Below are positions 7,480-15,529 of a DNA stretch of 64,000 nt, piece by piece. The translations under genes were made by a program, and so were the position numbers. The DNA is from CAWCDJ01 sp963836015 (GTDB taxonomy: Bacteria > Acidobacteriota > Terriglobia > Bryobacterales > Bryobacteraceae), in contig CAWIIF010000008.1 in assembly GCA_963836015.1 (NCBI GenBank), positions 248,001-312,000 of the forward strand, given 5' to 3'. The stretch's first letter is position 1, and every line of letters begins with the position of its first letter. Below the pieces are notes generated by a model, which was not told the origin of the DNA, made no database searches, and saw only the letters and a list, made by a program, of their open reading frames with translations.

Positions 7480-8751
7480 ATGGGTGTCAGGCTCGACCGC
7501 CAGCAGCCCTTTCTCGGGATGCACGCCGTCAACGTTTATGTCCACGATCAGGACGAGAGCCTGCGATTCTACGTGGATCAACTCGGTTTCCATGTTGCAT
7601 TTGACGCCCGTCTGCAGACCGGGGACCGGTGGGTGGCAGTCGCGCCGCCCGACGGCACCGCCGTCCTCTCGCTGATCGCGCCGAAGCCCGAATCGCGCGA
7701 GTACCGTCTCATCGGCCGGCCCACCGGGATCGTTTTCGTTACCGAGGATGTGGTCGCCAAGTTCGAGGAATGGCGCAAACGCGGCGTCCGGTTTCTGTTT
7801 ACACCCCGCCTGAGGCGCGTCAAGTACGAACCCGGCTGGACGTCCGGACATTCGGCCGCGACACCTGAGGGGACCTCGCCGGTCTGGGGCGGAATCTTCA
7901 CCCGGTTCATGGATATCGACGGCAACTCTTTCGCGCTGGTGGGCTTCGACGAAGTCAACCGGCAGATCGAGGCGCAGCGGCAGCAGATTGCCGGGAAGCT
8001 GGAATCGGAGCGCCGCGCCGCGCAGGAATTGGAGATCGCCAAACAGGTGCAGGCCCGCCTCTTCCCGCAGAGACTGCCGCCCCTCGATACTCTCGATTAC
8101 GCCGGAATCTGCATACAGGCTCGCCAGGTAGGCGGCGATTATTACGACTTTCTCGACCTCGGCCGGGGACGCTTCGGGCTGGTCATTGCCGATATCTCGG
8201 GCAAAGGCATGGCCGCCGCATTGCTGATGGCCAACCTGCAGGCCAACCTGCGCAGCCAGTGCGCGATCGCCGTGGACGAGCTGGAGCGCCTGTTGTGCTC
8301 GGTGAATCAGCTTCTCTTCGAGAACACCAGCGAGAGCGCCTATGCCACGCTCTTCTTCGCCGAATATGAAGACAGCCTGCGGCGATTGCGCTACGCCAAC
8401 TGCGGGCACCTGGCCGCGCTGCTTCTCCGCCGCGGCGGCGCCGTGGAGAGGCTCGATTCCACGTGCACGGTCCTGGGGCTCTTCGAGGAGTGGGAGTGCT
8501 CCGTGGCGGAACGCCAGTTCTTCCCCGGAGACACGCTGGCACTCTACACCGACGGCGTCACCGAGTCGTTCGATCACGCCGGCGAGGAGTTCGGAGAGCG
8601 GCGTCTGGCCGAAGCCCTGTGCCGGCATCGGGACGTCCCGGTCCACACCGCGGTCGCATCGATTGTCGACGAGGTCCGGCGTTTCAGCCCGGTCGAACAG
8701 CACGACGACATCACGCTCATCGTGGCCCGGTGCCGCGGAGACGCAGGCTGA
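7480..8751 (+). CDS. VOC (glyoxalase-fold) - SpoIIE-type PP2C phosphatase fusion
   Basis: A 423-residue cytoplasmic protein. Residues 1 to about 155 form a glyoxalase/bleomycin-resistance (VOC) domain (MHAVNVYVHDQDESLRFYVD, then FMDIDGNSFALVGFDE). A helical linker (EAQRQQIAGKLESERRAAQ) leads to a SpoIIE/RsbU-type PP2C serine phosphatase with all core motifs: VGGDYYDF, IADISGKGMAAAL, NCGHLAAL, LYTDGVTE and QHDDITLIV. Such phosphatases usually act on anti-anti-sigma proteins in partner-switching stress pathways. The VOC domain takes the place of the usual PAS or GAF sensor. Its canonical last metal ligand (Glu in GNxxEL) is Ala, so it may bind a ligand rather than catalyse. No anti-sigma partner gene is adjacent. 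Confidence 0.85.
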   Translation: MGVRLDRQQPFLGMHAVNVYVHDQDESLRFYVDQLGFHVAFDARLQTGDRWVAVAPPDGTAVLSLIAPKPESREYRLIGRPTGIVFVTEDVVAKFEEWRKRGVRFLFTPRLRRVKYEPGWTSGHSAATPEGTSPVWGGIFTRFMDIDGNSFALVGFDEVNRQIEAQRQQIAGKLESERRAAQELEIAKQVQARLFPQRLPPLDTLDYAGICIQARQVGGDYYDFLDLGRGRFGLVIADISGKGMAAALLMANLQANLRSQCAIAVDELERLLCSVNQLLFENTSESAYATLFFAEYEDSLRRLRYANCGHLAALLLRRGGAVERLDSTCTVLGLFEEWECSVAERQFFPGDTLALYTDGVTESFDHAGEEFGERRLAEALCRHRDVPVHTAVASIVDEVRRFSPVEQHDDITLIVARCRGDAG

Positions 8752-8764
8752 GGGCCGCGGCGCT

Positions 8765-10126
8765 TCACGCGACCCGCACCGTTTTGATATTGACGAACTC
8801 GCGGATCCCCATCACGCCCAGCTCCCGTCCGTATCCCGAGCGCTTCACGCCGCCGAAGGGAAGGCGCGGGTCCGACGCCACCATGCCGTTGATGAACACC
8901 ATCCCCGCCTCGATCTCGTCGATGAAGCGCTGCTGCTCCACCGTGTCGTTGGTCCAGGCCGACGCCCCCAGCCCGAACGGCGTATCGTTCGCGGTCCGTA
9001 TGGCGTCTTCGATATCCGCCGCGCGCAGCAGCACCGCCACCGGGCCGAAAAGCTCCTCGGTGTAGGCAGGCGAATCCTTCGGCACATCGGCGAGCACCGT
9101 CGGCTCGTAATAATTTCCGGGCTGGTGGATGCGCCGGCCGCCCGTCAGCACCCGCGCCCCCATCTCCACGCTCTTGCGTACCTGCTCCTCCAGGCCGGCC
9201 AGGATTTCGGGAGTGGCCAGCGGGCCTACCTGCGTCGATTCGTCCATCGGGTCGCCGACCTTGAGCGATTGCATCTGCCGCACGAAGCGGGATTCGAAAT
9301 CCGTGGCGATGCGCGAATCCACGATGAACCGCTTGGCCGCGATGCACGACTGCCCGTTGTTGATGGTGCGGGCCTCGGCCGCGGTCCCCGCCGCGCGATC
9401 CAGATCGGCCGAGGGCATCACGATGAAGGGATCGCTGCCGCCCAGTTCGAGCACCGTCTTCTTGATCCGCCGCCCGGCCTCGCTGGCCACCTGCGCGCCC
9501 GCCGGCTCGCTCCCCGTGAGCGTCGCCGCCGCCACCCGCGGATCTTCCAGAACCCGCGCCACCTGTCCGGAGCCGATGAGCAGCGTCTGGAAGGCGTCCT
9601 CCGGGAACCCGGCGCGAAGCAGGATCTCTTCGATGGCCAGGGCGCACTCCGGCACGTTCGAAGCGTGCTTGAGCAGGCCCACGTTTCCCGCCATCAGCGC
9701 CGGTGCCGCAAAGCGAAACACCTGCCAGAACGGAAAATTCCAGGGCATCACCGCCAGTACCGGCCCAATCGGCTGGTAGCGGATGAAGCTGCGCCCGCCG
9801 CCCGCCTCCACCGGCTCGTCGGCCAGAAACCGCTGTCCGTTTTCCGCATAGTAGCGGCACGCCAGGGCGCACTTGGCGGCTTCCGCCCGCGCGCTGCCGA
9901 TCGGCTTGCCCATCTCCAGCGTCATGATCCGGCCGAGACGGTCGCGCTCCTTCTCGAGGATCTCGGCCGCGCAGGCCAGCCACCTGGCGCGGTCGGAAAG
10001 GGAAGTGTGGCGATAGGTCCTGTACCGGGCGGCGGCCCTTGCCAGGCGGTCGTCGATCTCCTGATCCGTCAGTGGATCGAATGTGCGCAGGGTCTCCCCG
10101 TTGGCGGGATTGATGGAGGCGATCAT
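8765..10126 (-). CDS. NAD(P)-dependent succinate-semialdehyde dehydrogenase-like aldehyde dehydrogenase
   Basis: A 453-residue aldehyde dehydrogenase starting MIASINPANGETLRTFDPLT; the frame remains open upstream to 10228, but this start matches the family N-terminus. Motifs present are the cofactor-site segment VMPWNFPFWQVFR, the general-base region LELGGSDPFIV, and the catalytic cysteine in NNGQSCIAAKRFIV. The short length (about 450-460) and this motif set are typical of NAD-dependent succinate-semialdehyde dehydrogenases, which oxidise the aldehyde to succinate in GABA catabolism. No GABA transaminase is nearby, so substrate assignment is tentative. It is convergent with the SpoIIE fusion gene, 13 bases apart. 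Confidence 0.85.
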   Translation of the reverse strand: MIASINPANGETLRTFDPLTDQEIDDRLARAAARYRTYRHTSLSDRARWLACAAEILEKERDRLGRIMTLEMGKPIGSARAEAAKCALACRYYAENGQRFLADEPVEAGGGRSFIRYQPIGPVLAVMPWNFPFWQVFRFAAPALMAGNVGLLKHASNVPECALAIEEILLRAGFPEDAFQTLLIGSGQVARVLEDPRVAAATLTGSEPAGAQVASEAGRRIKKTVLELGGSDPFIVMPSADLDRAAGTAAEARTINNGQSCIAAKRFIVDSRIATDFESRFVRQMQSLKVGDPMDESTQVGPLATPEILAGLEEQVRKSVEMGARVLTGGRRIHQPGNYYEPTVLADVPKDSPAYTEELFGPVAVLLRAADIEDAIRTANDTPFGLGASAWTNDTVEQQRFIDEIEAGMVFINGMVASDPRLPFGGVKRSGYGRELGVMGIREFVNIKTVRVA

Positions 10127-10286
10127 CAGTCTTATTGTGGCGCAGGCTTCTCCGCGCGCCGTTCCGCCGCCCACCCTCCGCTGGGGCCGTTCTAACCTTT
10201 GGTAACGATGACATGTGCGATTGCTCACGATAGAATCGTACGAAGATCTACAGGTTCGTCAAGGAGTTGAGGGAGACCCAGAGTTT

Positions 10287-10910
10287 ATGCGCCGCCACTG
10301 CTATCTTTGTCTTGTGTCCTGTTTTGTTGCACTTGGTGTGGGCTCGGCACACGCCGGGATGTTGACCACCACTTTCGCTTCGAATGACAGCCAGGCCGGC
10401 AATATGTTCGATGTCCTGACCGGCTCGCACCCTCTGGCGATCACCGGGTTCGACCTCCACCTGCAGGCCGGCACCGACACCACGATCGACGTCTACGACA
10501 AGAGCGGAGACTGGAACACCGCGGCTCCCTGGACCCTGCTGGACACCGCTCCCGGCGTGCAGTCCACGGACTCCAATACCCCCGTCCACATCGCAGCGAA
10601 TTTCGTGCTCGCCGCCAACTCCAGGACCGCCCTCTATCTCACGTCCACCAGCACCACCAGCTTCGACTTCCTGTACACGACGGGAACCTCCGATGGCAGC
10701 ATCGCGGCCCAGGATGCCAGCCTGACGATCCTGGAAGGTGCGGGCGTGCCCTACCCGCTCACGGATCCCCTCAACCCGTTCGTTCCCCGCGTCTGGAACG
10801 GCACGATCTATTACGATGTCCTTCCGCTCTCCACTCCCGAGCCTTCCTCCATGGCGTTGATGGCTCTCGGCGGCGTGGCGCTCCTGTGGAGGCGCCGGCG
10901 CTCCAACTGA
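10287..10910 (+). CDS. PEP-CTERM sorting-domain protein
   Basis: A 207-residue exported protein. It starts MRRHCYLCLVSCFVALGVGS, a signal peptide ending near AHA, and finishes with the PEP-CTERM sorting signal TPEPSSMALMALGGVALLW followed by the basic tail RRRRSN. The middle is Thr/Ser/Asp-rich with predicted beta structure (AITGFDLHLQAGTDTTIDVY). PEP-CTERM proteins are processed by exosortase and anchored or released outside the cell; no exosortase gene is in the window. The 3' end overlaps the start of the PAP2 phosphatase gene by 25 bases in another frame. Confidence 0.82.
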   Translation: MRRHCYLCLVSCFVALGVGSAHAGMLTTTFASNDSQAGNMFDVLTGSHPLAITGFDLHLQAGTDTTIDVYDKSGDWNTAAPWTLLDTAPGVQSTDSNTPVHIAANFVLAANSRTALYLTSTSTTSFDFLYTTGTSDGSIAAQDASLTILEGAGVPYPLTDPLNPFVPRVWNGTIYYDVLPLSTPEPSSMALMALGGVALLWRRRRSN

Positions 10911-11545
10911 ACCAGAACCGGGCCTTGCTGGGCGGGTTCGCGCTTGCGGTCCTGGCCCTGGCGGTGTTCTCCTGGCTGGCCGCGGGTGTCTGGAGCGGAC
11001 AGACCCTGCAGTTCGATTCCGTCGTGCGCGGGACCGTTCACTCCTGGGCCTCGCCTCCCCTGACGCGCGCCATGCGCTTCGCTAGTTTTCTCGGCTCCGG
11101 GTTCGTTCTGGTGCCTCTGGGGGTCCTGGCGTTATGGTGGCTGGTGTGTACCGGAAGGAAGCACGCCGCCTGGCTGTTCGTGCTCGCCGTACTGGGTGGC
11201 GAGGTGCTCGAAAACCTGCTGAAGCTATTCTTCCGCAGGCCCCGGCCGGAACCCTTCTTCGGATACCCGGAGCCTTCCACCTACAGCTTCCCGAGCGGAC
11301 ACGCGACGCTCTCCTTCTGTTTTTACGGCGTCCTGGCTGTGATCCTGGCAGCGCGCCTGCCCTCCAGGTCGGCCCGGGCCGCCCTTCTGCTCGCGGCCGG
11401 ACTGCTGGCGCTCGCCATCGGCATCTCCCGCATCTACCTGGGCGTGCACTATCCGAGCGACGTGCTGGGCGGCTATGCCGCGGCCGCGATCTGGCTCGGC
11501 GCCGTCAACGCCGGCTACCGCTGGTGGCTCACTGCGCGTGCGTGA
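10886..11545 (+). CDS. PAP2-family membrane phosphatase
   Basis: A 219-residue protein with about five to six membrane helices. The three phosphatase motifs are intact: KLFFRRPRP (K-x6-R-P), YSFPSGHATLS (PSGH) and SRIYLGVHYPSD (S-R-x5-H-x3-D). The family dephosphorylates lipid phosphates such as undecaprenyl pyrophosphate or phosphatidic acid on the outer face of the inner membrane. The start is a GTG inside the last codons of the PEP-CTERM gene, so the two are probably translationally coupled. The 3' end overlaps the convergent hydrolase gene by 17 bases. Substrate is not determined by sequence. Confidence 0.88.
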   Translation: MEAPALQLNQNRALLGGFALAVLALAVFSWLAAGVWSGQTLQFDSVVRGTVHSWASPPLTRAMRFASFLGSGFVLVPLGVLALWWLVCTGRKHAAWLFVLAVLGGEVLENLLKLFFRRPRPEPFFGYPEPSTYSFPSGHATLSFCFYGVLAVILAARLPSRSARAALLLAAGLLALAIGISRIYLGVHYPSDVLGGYAAAAIWLGAVNAGYRWWLTARA

Positions 11546-12449
11546 TCTGGTTGTACGTATCCCGGATCTGGCCCTTGAGCGAGTTCGGCCCGACCCAGTT
11601 GGCGACCGCCCCGGGCATCTCGATCGAAGCCTGCAGCTCTTCTAGCTTTTTGCCCTGATCCACGCCCTGCTTGACGGCCTTGTACAGCTCCGTCATGAAT
11701 TGCGCTTGCCCGGTCATCAGTTCGCGGCCTCCCGGCACCCCGTGCCCCGGCAGTACGTACTTCACTTTGAGTTTCTCCGCTGCGTGGATCACCTCCGGCC
11801 AGTTGGCGACATTGGCGTCCATCGTAGCGTTGTAGGGGCCGTTGACCACCGCGTCGCCCGTGCACAGCACCTGCTCCTTGGGCAGGTAAACGAATCCGTC
11901 GCCGCGCGTGTGGGCCCATCCGAAATGGCGGAACTCCACTTTGCGCGACCCGTCGTTCAGAAGGAACATCGACTCCTGGATGTCCTGCTTCGGAGGCTCC
12001 GGCCCTTCGGCCTTCAGATCCGCCACGTCCTGCCGGGCCTTCTCCGCTTCGTGCCAGCGCGCCGGCTCCAGCCTTTTAAGCTCGTCCGCCACCCCCTGAA
12101 ACGCGAGCGTGGTGGCGCCGGCCTGCGTCCAGATCACATTGCCATACAGATGGTCGCCGTGGTGGTGCGTATCGAAGACGTACTTCACCGGCTTGGGCGA
12201 GATCCTCTTGGCGTCCGCCATGGCGCCGCGCGCCCCGCTGGGGAAGTTCGCGTCCACCACGATGAGGTAATCCTTCATCTCGATGATCACGTTGTTGCAG
12301 TGGCCCTGGTCCATGTCGCCCTCCCGGAACCACACGCCAGGCGCGATCAGGCGTACGGTTTCGGGGTTTGCGTCGGATTTCGAGACGAACAGCGCCAGCC
12401 CGGCCAGCACTGCGAATCCCACCAATAGAAAGGCCCGGAGACTCCTCAT
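11529..12449 (-). CDS. Exported metallo-beta-lactamase-fold hydrolase
   Basis: A 306-residue protein starting MRSLRAFLLVGFAVLAGLAL, a signal peptide or membrane anchor; an upstream in-frame start at 12524 would add a non-hydrophobic leader and is disfavoured. The MBL zinc motif reads DTHHHGDHLYGN (H-x-H-x-D-H), followed by FGWAHTRGD, LCTGDAVVNG and VLPGHG, supplying the remaining ligands. Such proteins range from subclass B3-like lactamases to quinoprotein relay enzymes and lactonases. Nothing in the context narrows this, so only metal-dependent hydrolase is supported. Confidence 0.82.
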   Translation of the reverse strand: MRSLRAFLLVGFAVLAGLALFVSKSDANPETVRLIAPGVWFREGDMDQGHCNNVIIEMKDYLIVVDANFPSGARGAMADAKRISPKPVKYVFDTHHHGDHLYGNVIWTQAGATTLAFQGVADELKRLEPARWHEAEKARQDVADLKAEGPEPPKQDIQESMFLLNDGSRKVEFRHFGWAHTRGDGFVYLPKEQVLCTGDAVVNGPYNATMDANVANWPEVIHAAEKLKVKYVLPGHGVPGGRELMTGQAQFMTELYKAVKQGVDQGKKLEELQASIEMPGAVANWVGPNSLKGQIRDTYNQITHAQ

Positions 12450-12556
12450 ATCGACCCTCCCTCCGCCATACTCTACACCCAATTTCCGTCTCGCGGGCGA
12501 ATCTTCCGGCCTGGGCCCGATCACCCTTGTTAAACTGAGATATCCGGAGGAGATGC

Positions 12557-13774
12557 ATGTCTGTGAAGCCCCGCCGCGAGGCGGCCGTCGTGGATGTCGG
12601 AGGTGTCAAAGTCGGGGGCAGCCACCCCATCGTTGTTCAGTCCATGACGAATACCGACACCGTCGACGTGGCCGGGACGGTGAACCAGGTGATGGCGCTG
12701 GCGCGCGCAGGTTCCGAACTGGTCCGCGTCACGGTCAATACCGAGCAGGCCGCTGCCGCCGTACCGAAAATCGTCGAGACGCTGGATAAATTCGGAGTCC
12801 GCGTTCCCATCATCGGTGATTTCCACTACAACGGCCATATCCTCTTGAAGAAGTATCCCGACTGCGCCCGCGCCCTCGCCAAGTACCGCATCAACCCCGG
12901 CAATGTGAACATCGGCCGCAAGACCGACGACAATTTCCGCACCATGATCGAAGCGGCCATCGAGTATGGGAAACCGGTGCGCATCGGCGTCAACTGGGGC
13001 TCGCTCGACGCCGCGCTGCTCACCCGCATGATGGACGAGAATTCGCGCCGCGCGGAACCCAAGGACGCCCGCGAAGTCACCCTCGACGCCATCGTCGTCA
13101 GCGCCGTCGAATCCGCCAAGGCCGCCGAAAGCTACGGGCTCGGCCGCGACCGCATCATCCTCAGCGCCAAGGTCAGCGGCGTGCAGGACCTGATCGATGT
13201 CTATCGCGCCCTCGCCGCGGTGTGCGATTACGCGCTGCACCTCGGGCTCACCGAGGCCGGCATGGGCAGCAAGGGCATCGTGGCCACCACCGCCGCGCTC
13301 GCCCCGCTTCTGCAGGAAGGCATCGGCGACACCATCCGCGCCTCGCTCACCCCCATGCCGAACGGCGACCGCACCGAGGAGGTGGTCGTTTCCCAACAGA
13401 TACTGCAGTCGCTCGGCATCCGCAGCTTCACGCCCCAGGTCACCGCCTGTCCCGGCTGCGGGCGCACTACCAGCACCTTCTTCCAGGAAATGGCCGACCA
13501 GATCCAGACCTACCTGCGCGACCAGATGCCCAAATGGAAATCCTCCCACCCGGGCGTCGAGACCATGAAGGTGGCGGTTATGGGCTGCGTGGTCAACGGC
13601 CCGGGCGAATCCAAACACTCCAATATCGGGATCTCCCTGCCCGGCACCTTCGAGGAGCCCAAAGCCCCGGTTTACGTGGACGGCCGCCTCATGCTGACTC
13701 TCAAGGGCGACCGGATCGTCGCGGAATTCATCGATATCCTGAATGATTACGTGACGAGCCACTACGCCTCGTAA
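12557..13774 (+). CDS. ispG: 4-hydroxy-3-methylbut-2-enyl diphosphate synthase (flavodoxin/ferredoxin)
   Basis: A 405-residue cytoplasmic iron-sulfur enzyme of the MEP isoprenoid pathway, converting MEcPP to HMBPP. It opens with the family motif GSHPIVVQSMTNTDT, and the [4Fe-4S] ligands are seen as Cys298 and Cys301 (CPGCGRT) and Cys344 (GCVVNGPGE). The length is that of the short bacterial form, without the plant/Chlamydia insert. A good ribosome-binding site (GGAGGAG) lies 6 bases before the ATG. The product feeds hopanoid and polyprenyl synthesis represented elsewhere in the window. Confidence 0.97.
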   Translation: MSVKPRREAAVVDVGGVKVGGSHPIVVQSMTNTDTVDVAGTVNQVMALARAGSELVRVTVNTEQAAAAVPKIVETLDKFGVRVPIIGDFHYNGHILLKKYPDCARALAKYRINPGNVNIGRKTDDNFRTMIEAAIEYGKPVRIGVNWGSLDAALLTRMMDENSRRAEPKDAREVTLDAIVVSAVESAKAAESYGLGRDRIILSAKVSGVQDLIDVYRALAAVCDYALHLGLTEAGMGSKGIVATTAALAPLLQEGIGDTIRASLTPMPNGDRTEEVVVSQQILQSLGIRSFTPQVTACPGCGRTTSTFFQEMADQIQTYLRDQMPKWKSSHPGVETMKVAVMGCVVNGPGESKHSNIGISLPGTFEEPKAPVYVDGRLMLTLKGDRIVAEFIDILNDYVTSHYAS

Positions 13775-13811
13775 CCGATCGCGGGTTTCGAGCATCCGAT
13801 GGATTACGGAT

Positions 13812-13820
13812 TGGTATAAT
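13812..13820 (+). promoter_or_regulatory. Extended -10 promoter candidate (TGGTATAAT)
   Basis: A perfect TATAAT at 13815-13820 preceded by TGG (extended -10 element) lies 77 bases before the yjbQ-like gene at 13898. No good -35 is seen, as is usual for extended -10 promoters. The gap 13775-13897 holds no gene. Confidence 0.5.
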
Positions 13821-13897
13821 CGTGTGAAATGCTTTGAGTTCGAAAGGACTTTGATGCCTCGAAGCCTGTCTGAACATCTGAGGGAAGAGGAACGCAC

Positions 13898-14407
13898 ATG
13901 AATTCAGCCAATGGGAAAATTGCGGACGTCCAAATCGCGCCACCGGAACCCGGCATGCCGGCGGCATCCTCCACAGGATTCAAGATCTTCAATCGCATCG
14001 TGGACTGGATCACCAGCGACCGCATGCAGTTGATCAACATCACGGAGCGCATCAACGAGATTGTCCGTAAGAGTGGCGTGCGCGACGGGATCGTGCATCT
14101 GCACTCCCTGCACACCACTACTTCGGTGTTCATCAACGAATGGCAGGATGCGCTGCTCCATGACGTGCGCCAGTTCCTCGAGGACATCGTCAACCGCGAC
14201 GATTATTTCCGGCACAACGACCCGCTGTACTCCGACTGCGAACGGAAAAACGCCGATTCGCACCTCCGCGGAATGGTCATGGGCCAGAGCCTGTGCCTCC
14301 AGGTTCGCAACTCCACCGTCCTGCTCGGCACCTGGCAAAGCATCATCCTGGCCGAATTCGACGGCCCGCGGAGCCGCTCGATCTCGATTCAAGTTTCGGG
14401 CGTCTGA
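13898..14407 (+). CDS. YjbQ-family protein (UPF0047, secondary thiamine-phosphate synthase-like)
   Basis: A 169-residue protein. Residues from about 30 onward form the UPF0047/YjbQ fold, with HLHSLHTTTSVFINEWQDALLHD, NDPLYSDCERKNADSHLRGM and LGTWQSIILAEFDGPRSRSI matching conserved blocks (His-rich active-site region and the closing WQ-x-x-x-x-E-x-D-G-P-R motif). Some members show weak thiamine-phosphate synthase activity, but the physiological role is unsettled. About 30 extra N-terminal residues (MNSANGKIADVQIAPPEPGM) precede the domain. A GAGGAACGCACATG ribosome-binding site supports the start. First gene of a run of three (13898-15414). Confidence 0.88.
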   Translation: MNSANGKIADVQIAPPEPGMPAASSTGFKIFNRIVDWITSDRMQLINITERINEIVRKSGVRDGIVHLHSLHTTTSVFINEWQDALLHDVRQFLEDIVNRDDYFRHNDPLYSDCERKNADSHLRGMVMGQSLCLQVRNSTVLLGTWQSIILAEFDGPRSRSISIQVSGV

Positions 14408-14423
14408 CGGGCGGCGCCCCCCG

Positions 14424-14864
14424 ATGCCAAAGCGCTTCACTCTTGCCGAAGCTCAGGGCCTGATTCCGGCGTTGAACGGGCTGCTGCGCGAGGCGGTGGC
14501 CCTGAAGACGGACTACGACGAGGCCGAGCGCGAGGTCCAGTCTTTCAGCGAACACGTGATGATGATGGGCGGAGTGTCGGTGGACCGCGCCCGCGTGCTC
14601 GAAACCCGCAAGCGGCGCGAGGCCCTGGCGGCCGGGCTGCGGCGCTCCATCGAGCAGATCCAGGAGCTGGGCTGCCATATCAAGGACCTGGATATCGGGC
14701 TGGTCGATTTCCCCACCCTGTTCCGCGGCAACGAGGTCTATCTCTGCTGGAAGCTCGGCGAGCCCTCCATCGGGTTCTGGCACGGCGTGGACGAGGGATT
14801 CCGCGGCCGCAAGCCGATCGACCGCGATTTTCTCGACCATCATGAAGGCGACCCCCCGGAATAG
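14424..14864 (+). CDS. DUF2203 family protein
   Basis: A 146-residue soluble protein starting MPKRFTLAEAQGLIPALNGL, which is the characteristic N-terminus of the DUF2203 family. A long amphipathic helical stretch is followed by the conserved core LGCHIKDLDIGLVDFPTLFR, then VYLCWKLGEPSIGFWHGVDE, which closely matches the family consensus ending in W-x-x-GE-x-x-I-x-x-WH. The function is unknown. It begins 16 bases after the yjbQ-like gene and overlaps the CYTH gene by 23 bases, indicating a three-gene operon. Confidence 0.82.
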   Translation: MPKRFTLAEAQGLIPALNGLLREAVALKTDYDEAEREVQSFSEHVMMMGGVSVDRARVLETRKRREALAAGLRRSIEQIQELGCHIKDLDIGLVDFPTLFRGNEVYLCWKLGEPSIGFWHGVDEGFRGRKPIDRDFLDHHEGDPPE

Positions 14865-15414
14865 CCGCGAAACCGAAATCAAGCTGTGGCTGCGCGACGC
14901 CGCCTCCGCGCGCCGCCGGCTGATTGCCGCCGGCTTTCGACTGCTGAAGCGGCGGGTCTTCGAGCAGAACACCGTCTTCGACACCCCCGGCCTCAAGCTG
15001 CGGAAAGCCGCGTCCCTGCTGCGTGTGCGGCGCGCCGGTAAGTCGGCTACCCTGACTTACAAGGGCCCGCCTATCCCCGGTCCGCACAAGAGCCGGGAGG
15101 AGCTCGAGACCGCTGTCTCCGCCCCGGAAGCCCTCTGCGGCGTTCTGGAGCGGCTGGGCTTCCGCCCCATCTGGCGCTACGAGAAGTACCGCACCGAATA
15201 CCGCTACGGAGCCGGCGTGGCCACCATCGACGAAACCCCCATCGGCGTGTTCGTCGAGTTGGAAGGCCCGCCCGACTGGATCGATCGCACCGCCCGCCGC
15301 CTGGGCTTCTCGCCCGCCGATTACATCAAGGCCAGTTACGCCCGCCTCTACCAGCAATGGTGCAGCGAGCACCAGGCCAAGCTCATGGACATGGTGTTCC
15401 CCGCCAAGCGCTAG
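14842..15414 (+). CDS. CYTH-domain protein (class IV adenylate cyclase / thiamine triphosphatase-like)
   Basis: A 190-residue CYTH protein. The N-terminal EIKLWL (ExExK-type) element, the basic strands LLRVRRAGKSATLTYKGP and YEKYRTEYRY, and the acidic strands VATIDETPIGVFVELEGP line the tunnel that binds a triphosphate and metal in this family. Members include class IV adenylate cyclases (CyaB), thiamine triphosphatases and inorganic triphosphatases; the sequence does not discriminate. Its start lies inside the end of the DUF2203 gene. Immediately downstream is a long inverted repeat that could end the transcript. Confidence 0.82.
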   Translation: MKATPRNSRETEIKLWLRDAASARRRLIAAGFRLLKRRVFEQNTVFDTPGLKLRKAASLLRVRRAGKSATLTYKGPPIPGPHKSREELETAVSAPEALCGVLERLGFRPIWRYEKYRTEYRYGAGVATIDETPIGVFVELEGPPDWIDRTARRLGFSPADYIKASYARLYQQWCSEHQAKLMDMVFPAKR

Positions 15415-15418
15415 CGTC

Positions 15419-15457
15419 GCAAGCTAAAGCGCATTGGTGGGGCACGCTTTAGCTTGC
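15419..15457. repeat. Perfect 13-bp inverted repeat with 13-base loop (terminator-like or REP-type)
   Basis: GCAAGCTAAAGCG at 15419-15431 and CGCTTTAGCTTGC at 15445-15457 are exact reverse complements separated by 13 bases containing GGTGGGGCA. The stem begins 5 bases after the CYTH stop codon. It lacks a run of T, so it is either a factor-independent hairpin without U tract or a copy of a dispersed palindromic element; its GTGGGGCA loop recalls the ends of the 51-base repeat. Confidence 0.65.
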
Positions 15458-15518
15458 CCGTCACTAGTTGCAAAACAGGCTTTGCCCTTTTGCGAGATCA
15501 ACCCTTGCATCGTGCGTC

Positions 15519-15524
15519 GATAAT
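15519..15524 (+). promoter_or_regulatory. GATAAT -10-like box close to a start codon
   Basis: GATAAT ends 8 bases before the GTG at 15533 (5 before the alternative TTG at 15530). No -35 or ribosome-binding site is evident. This is the same near-leaderless arrangement as at 7467 and 20228. Confidence 0.4.
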
Positions 15525-15529
15525 AGTCC

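Noticed and set aside
10139..10160. Possible further copy of the 51-base repeat (GTGGCGCAGGC match)
   Set aside because: Only 11 bases agree before the sequence diverges; too short to call a copy.
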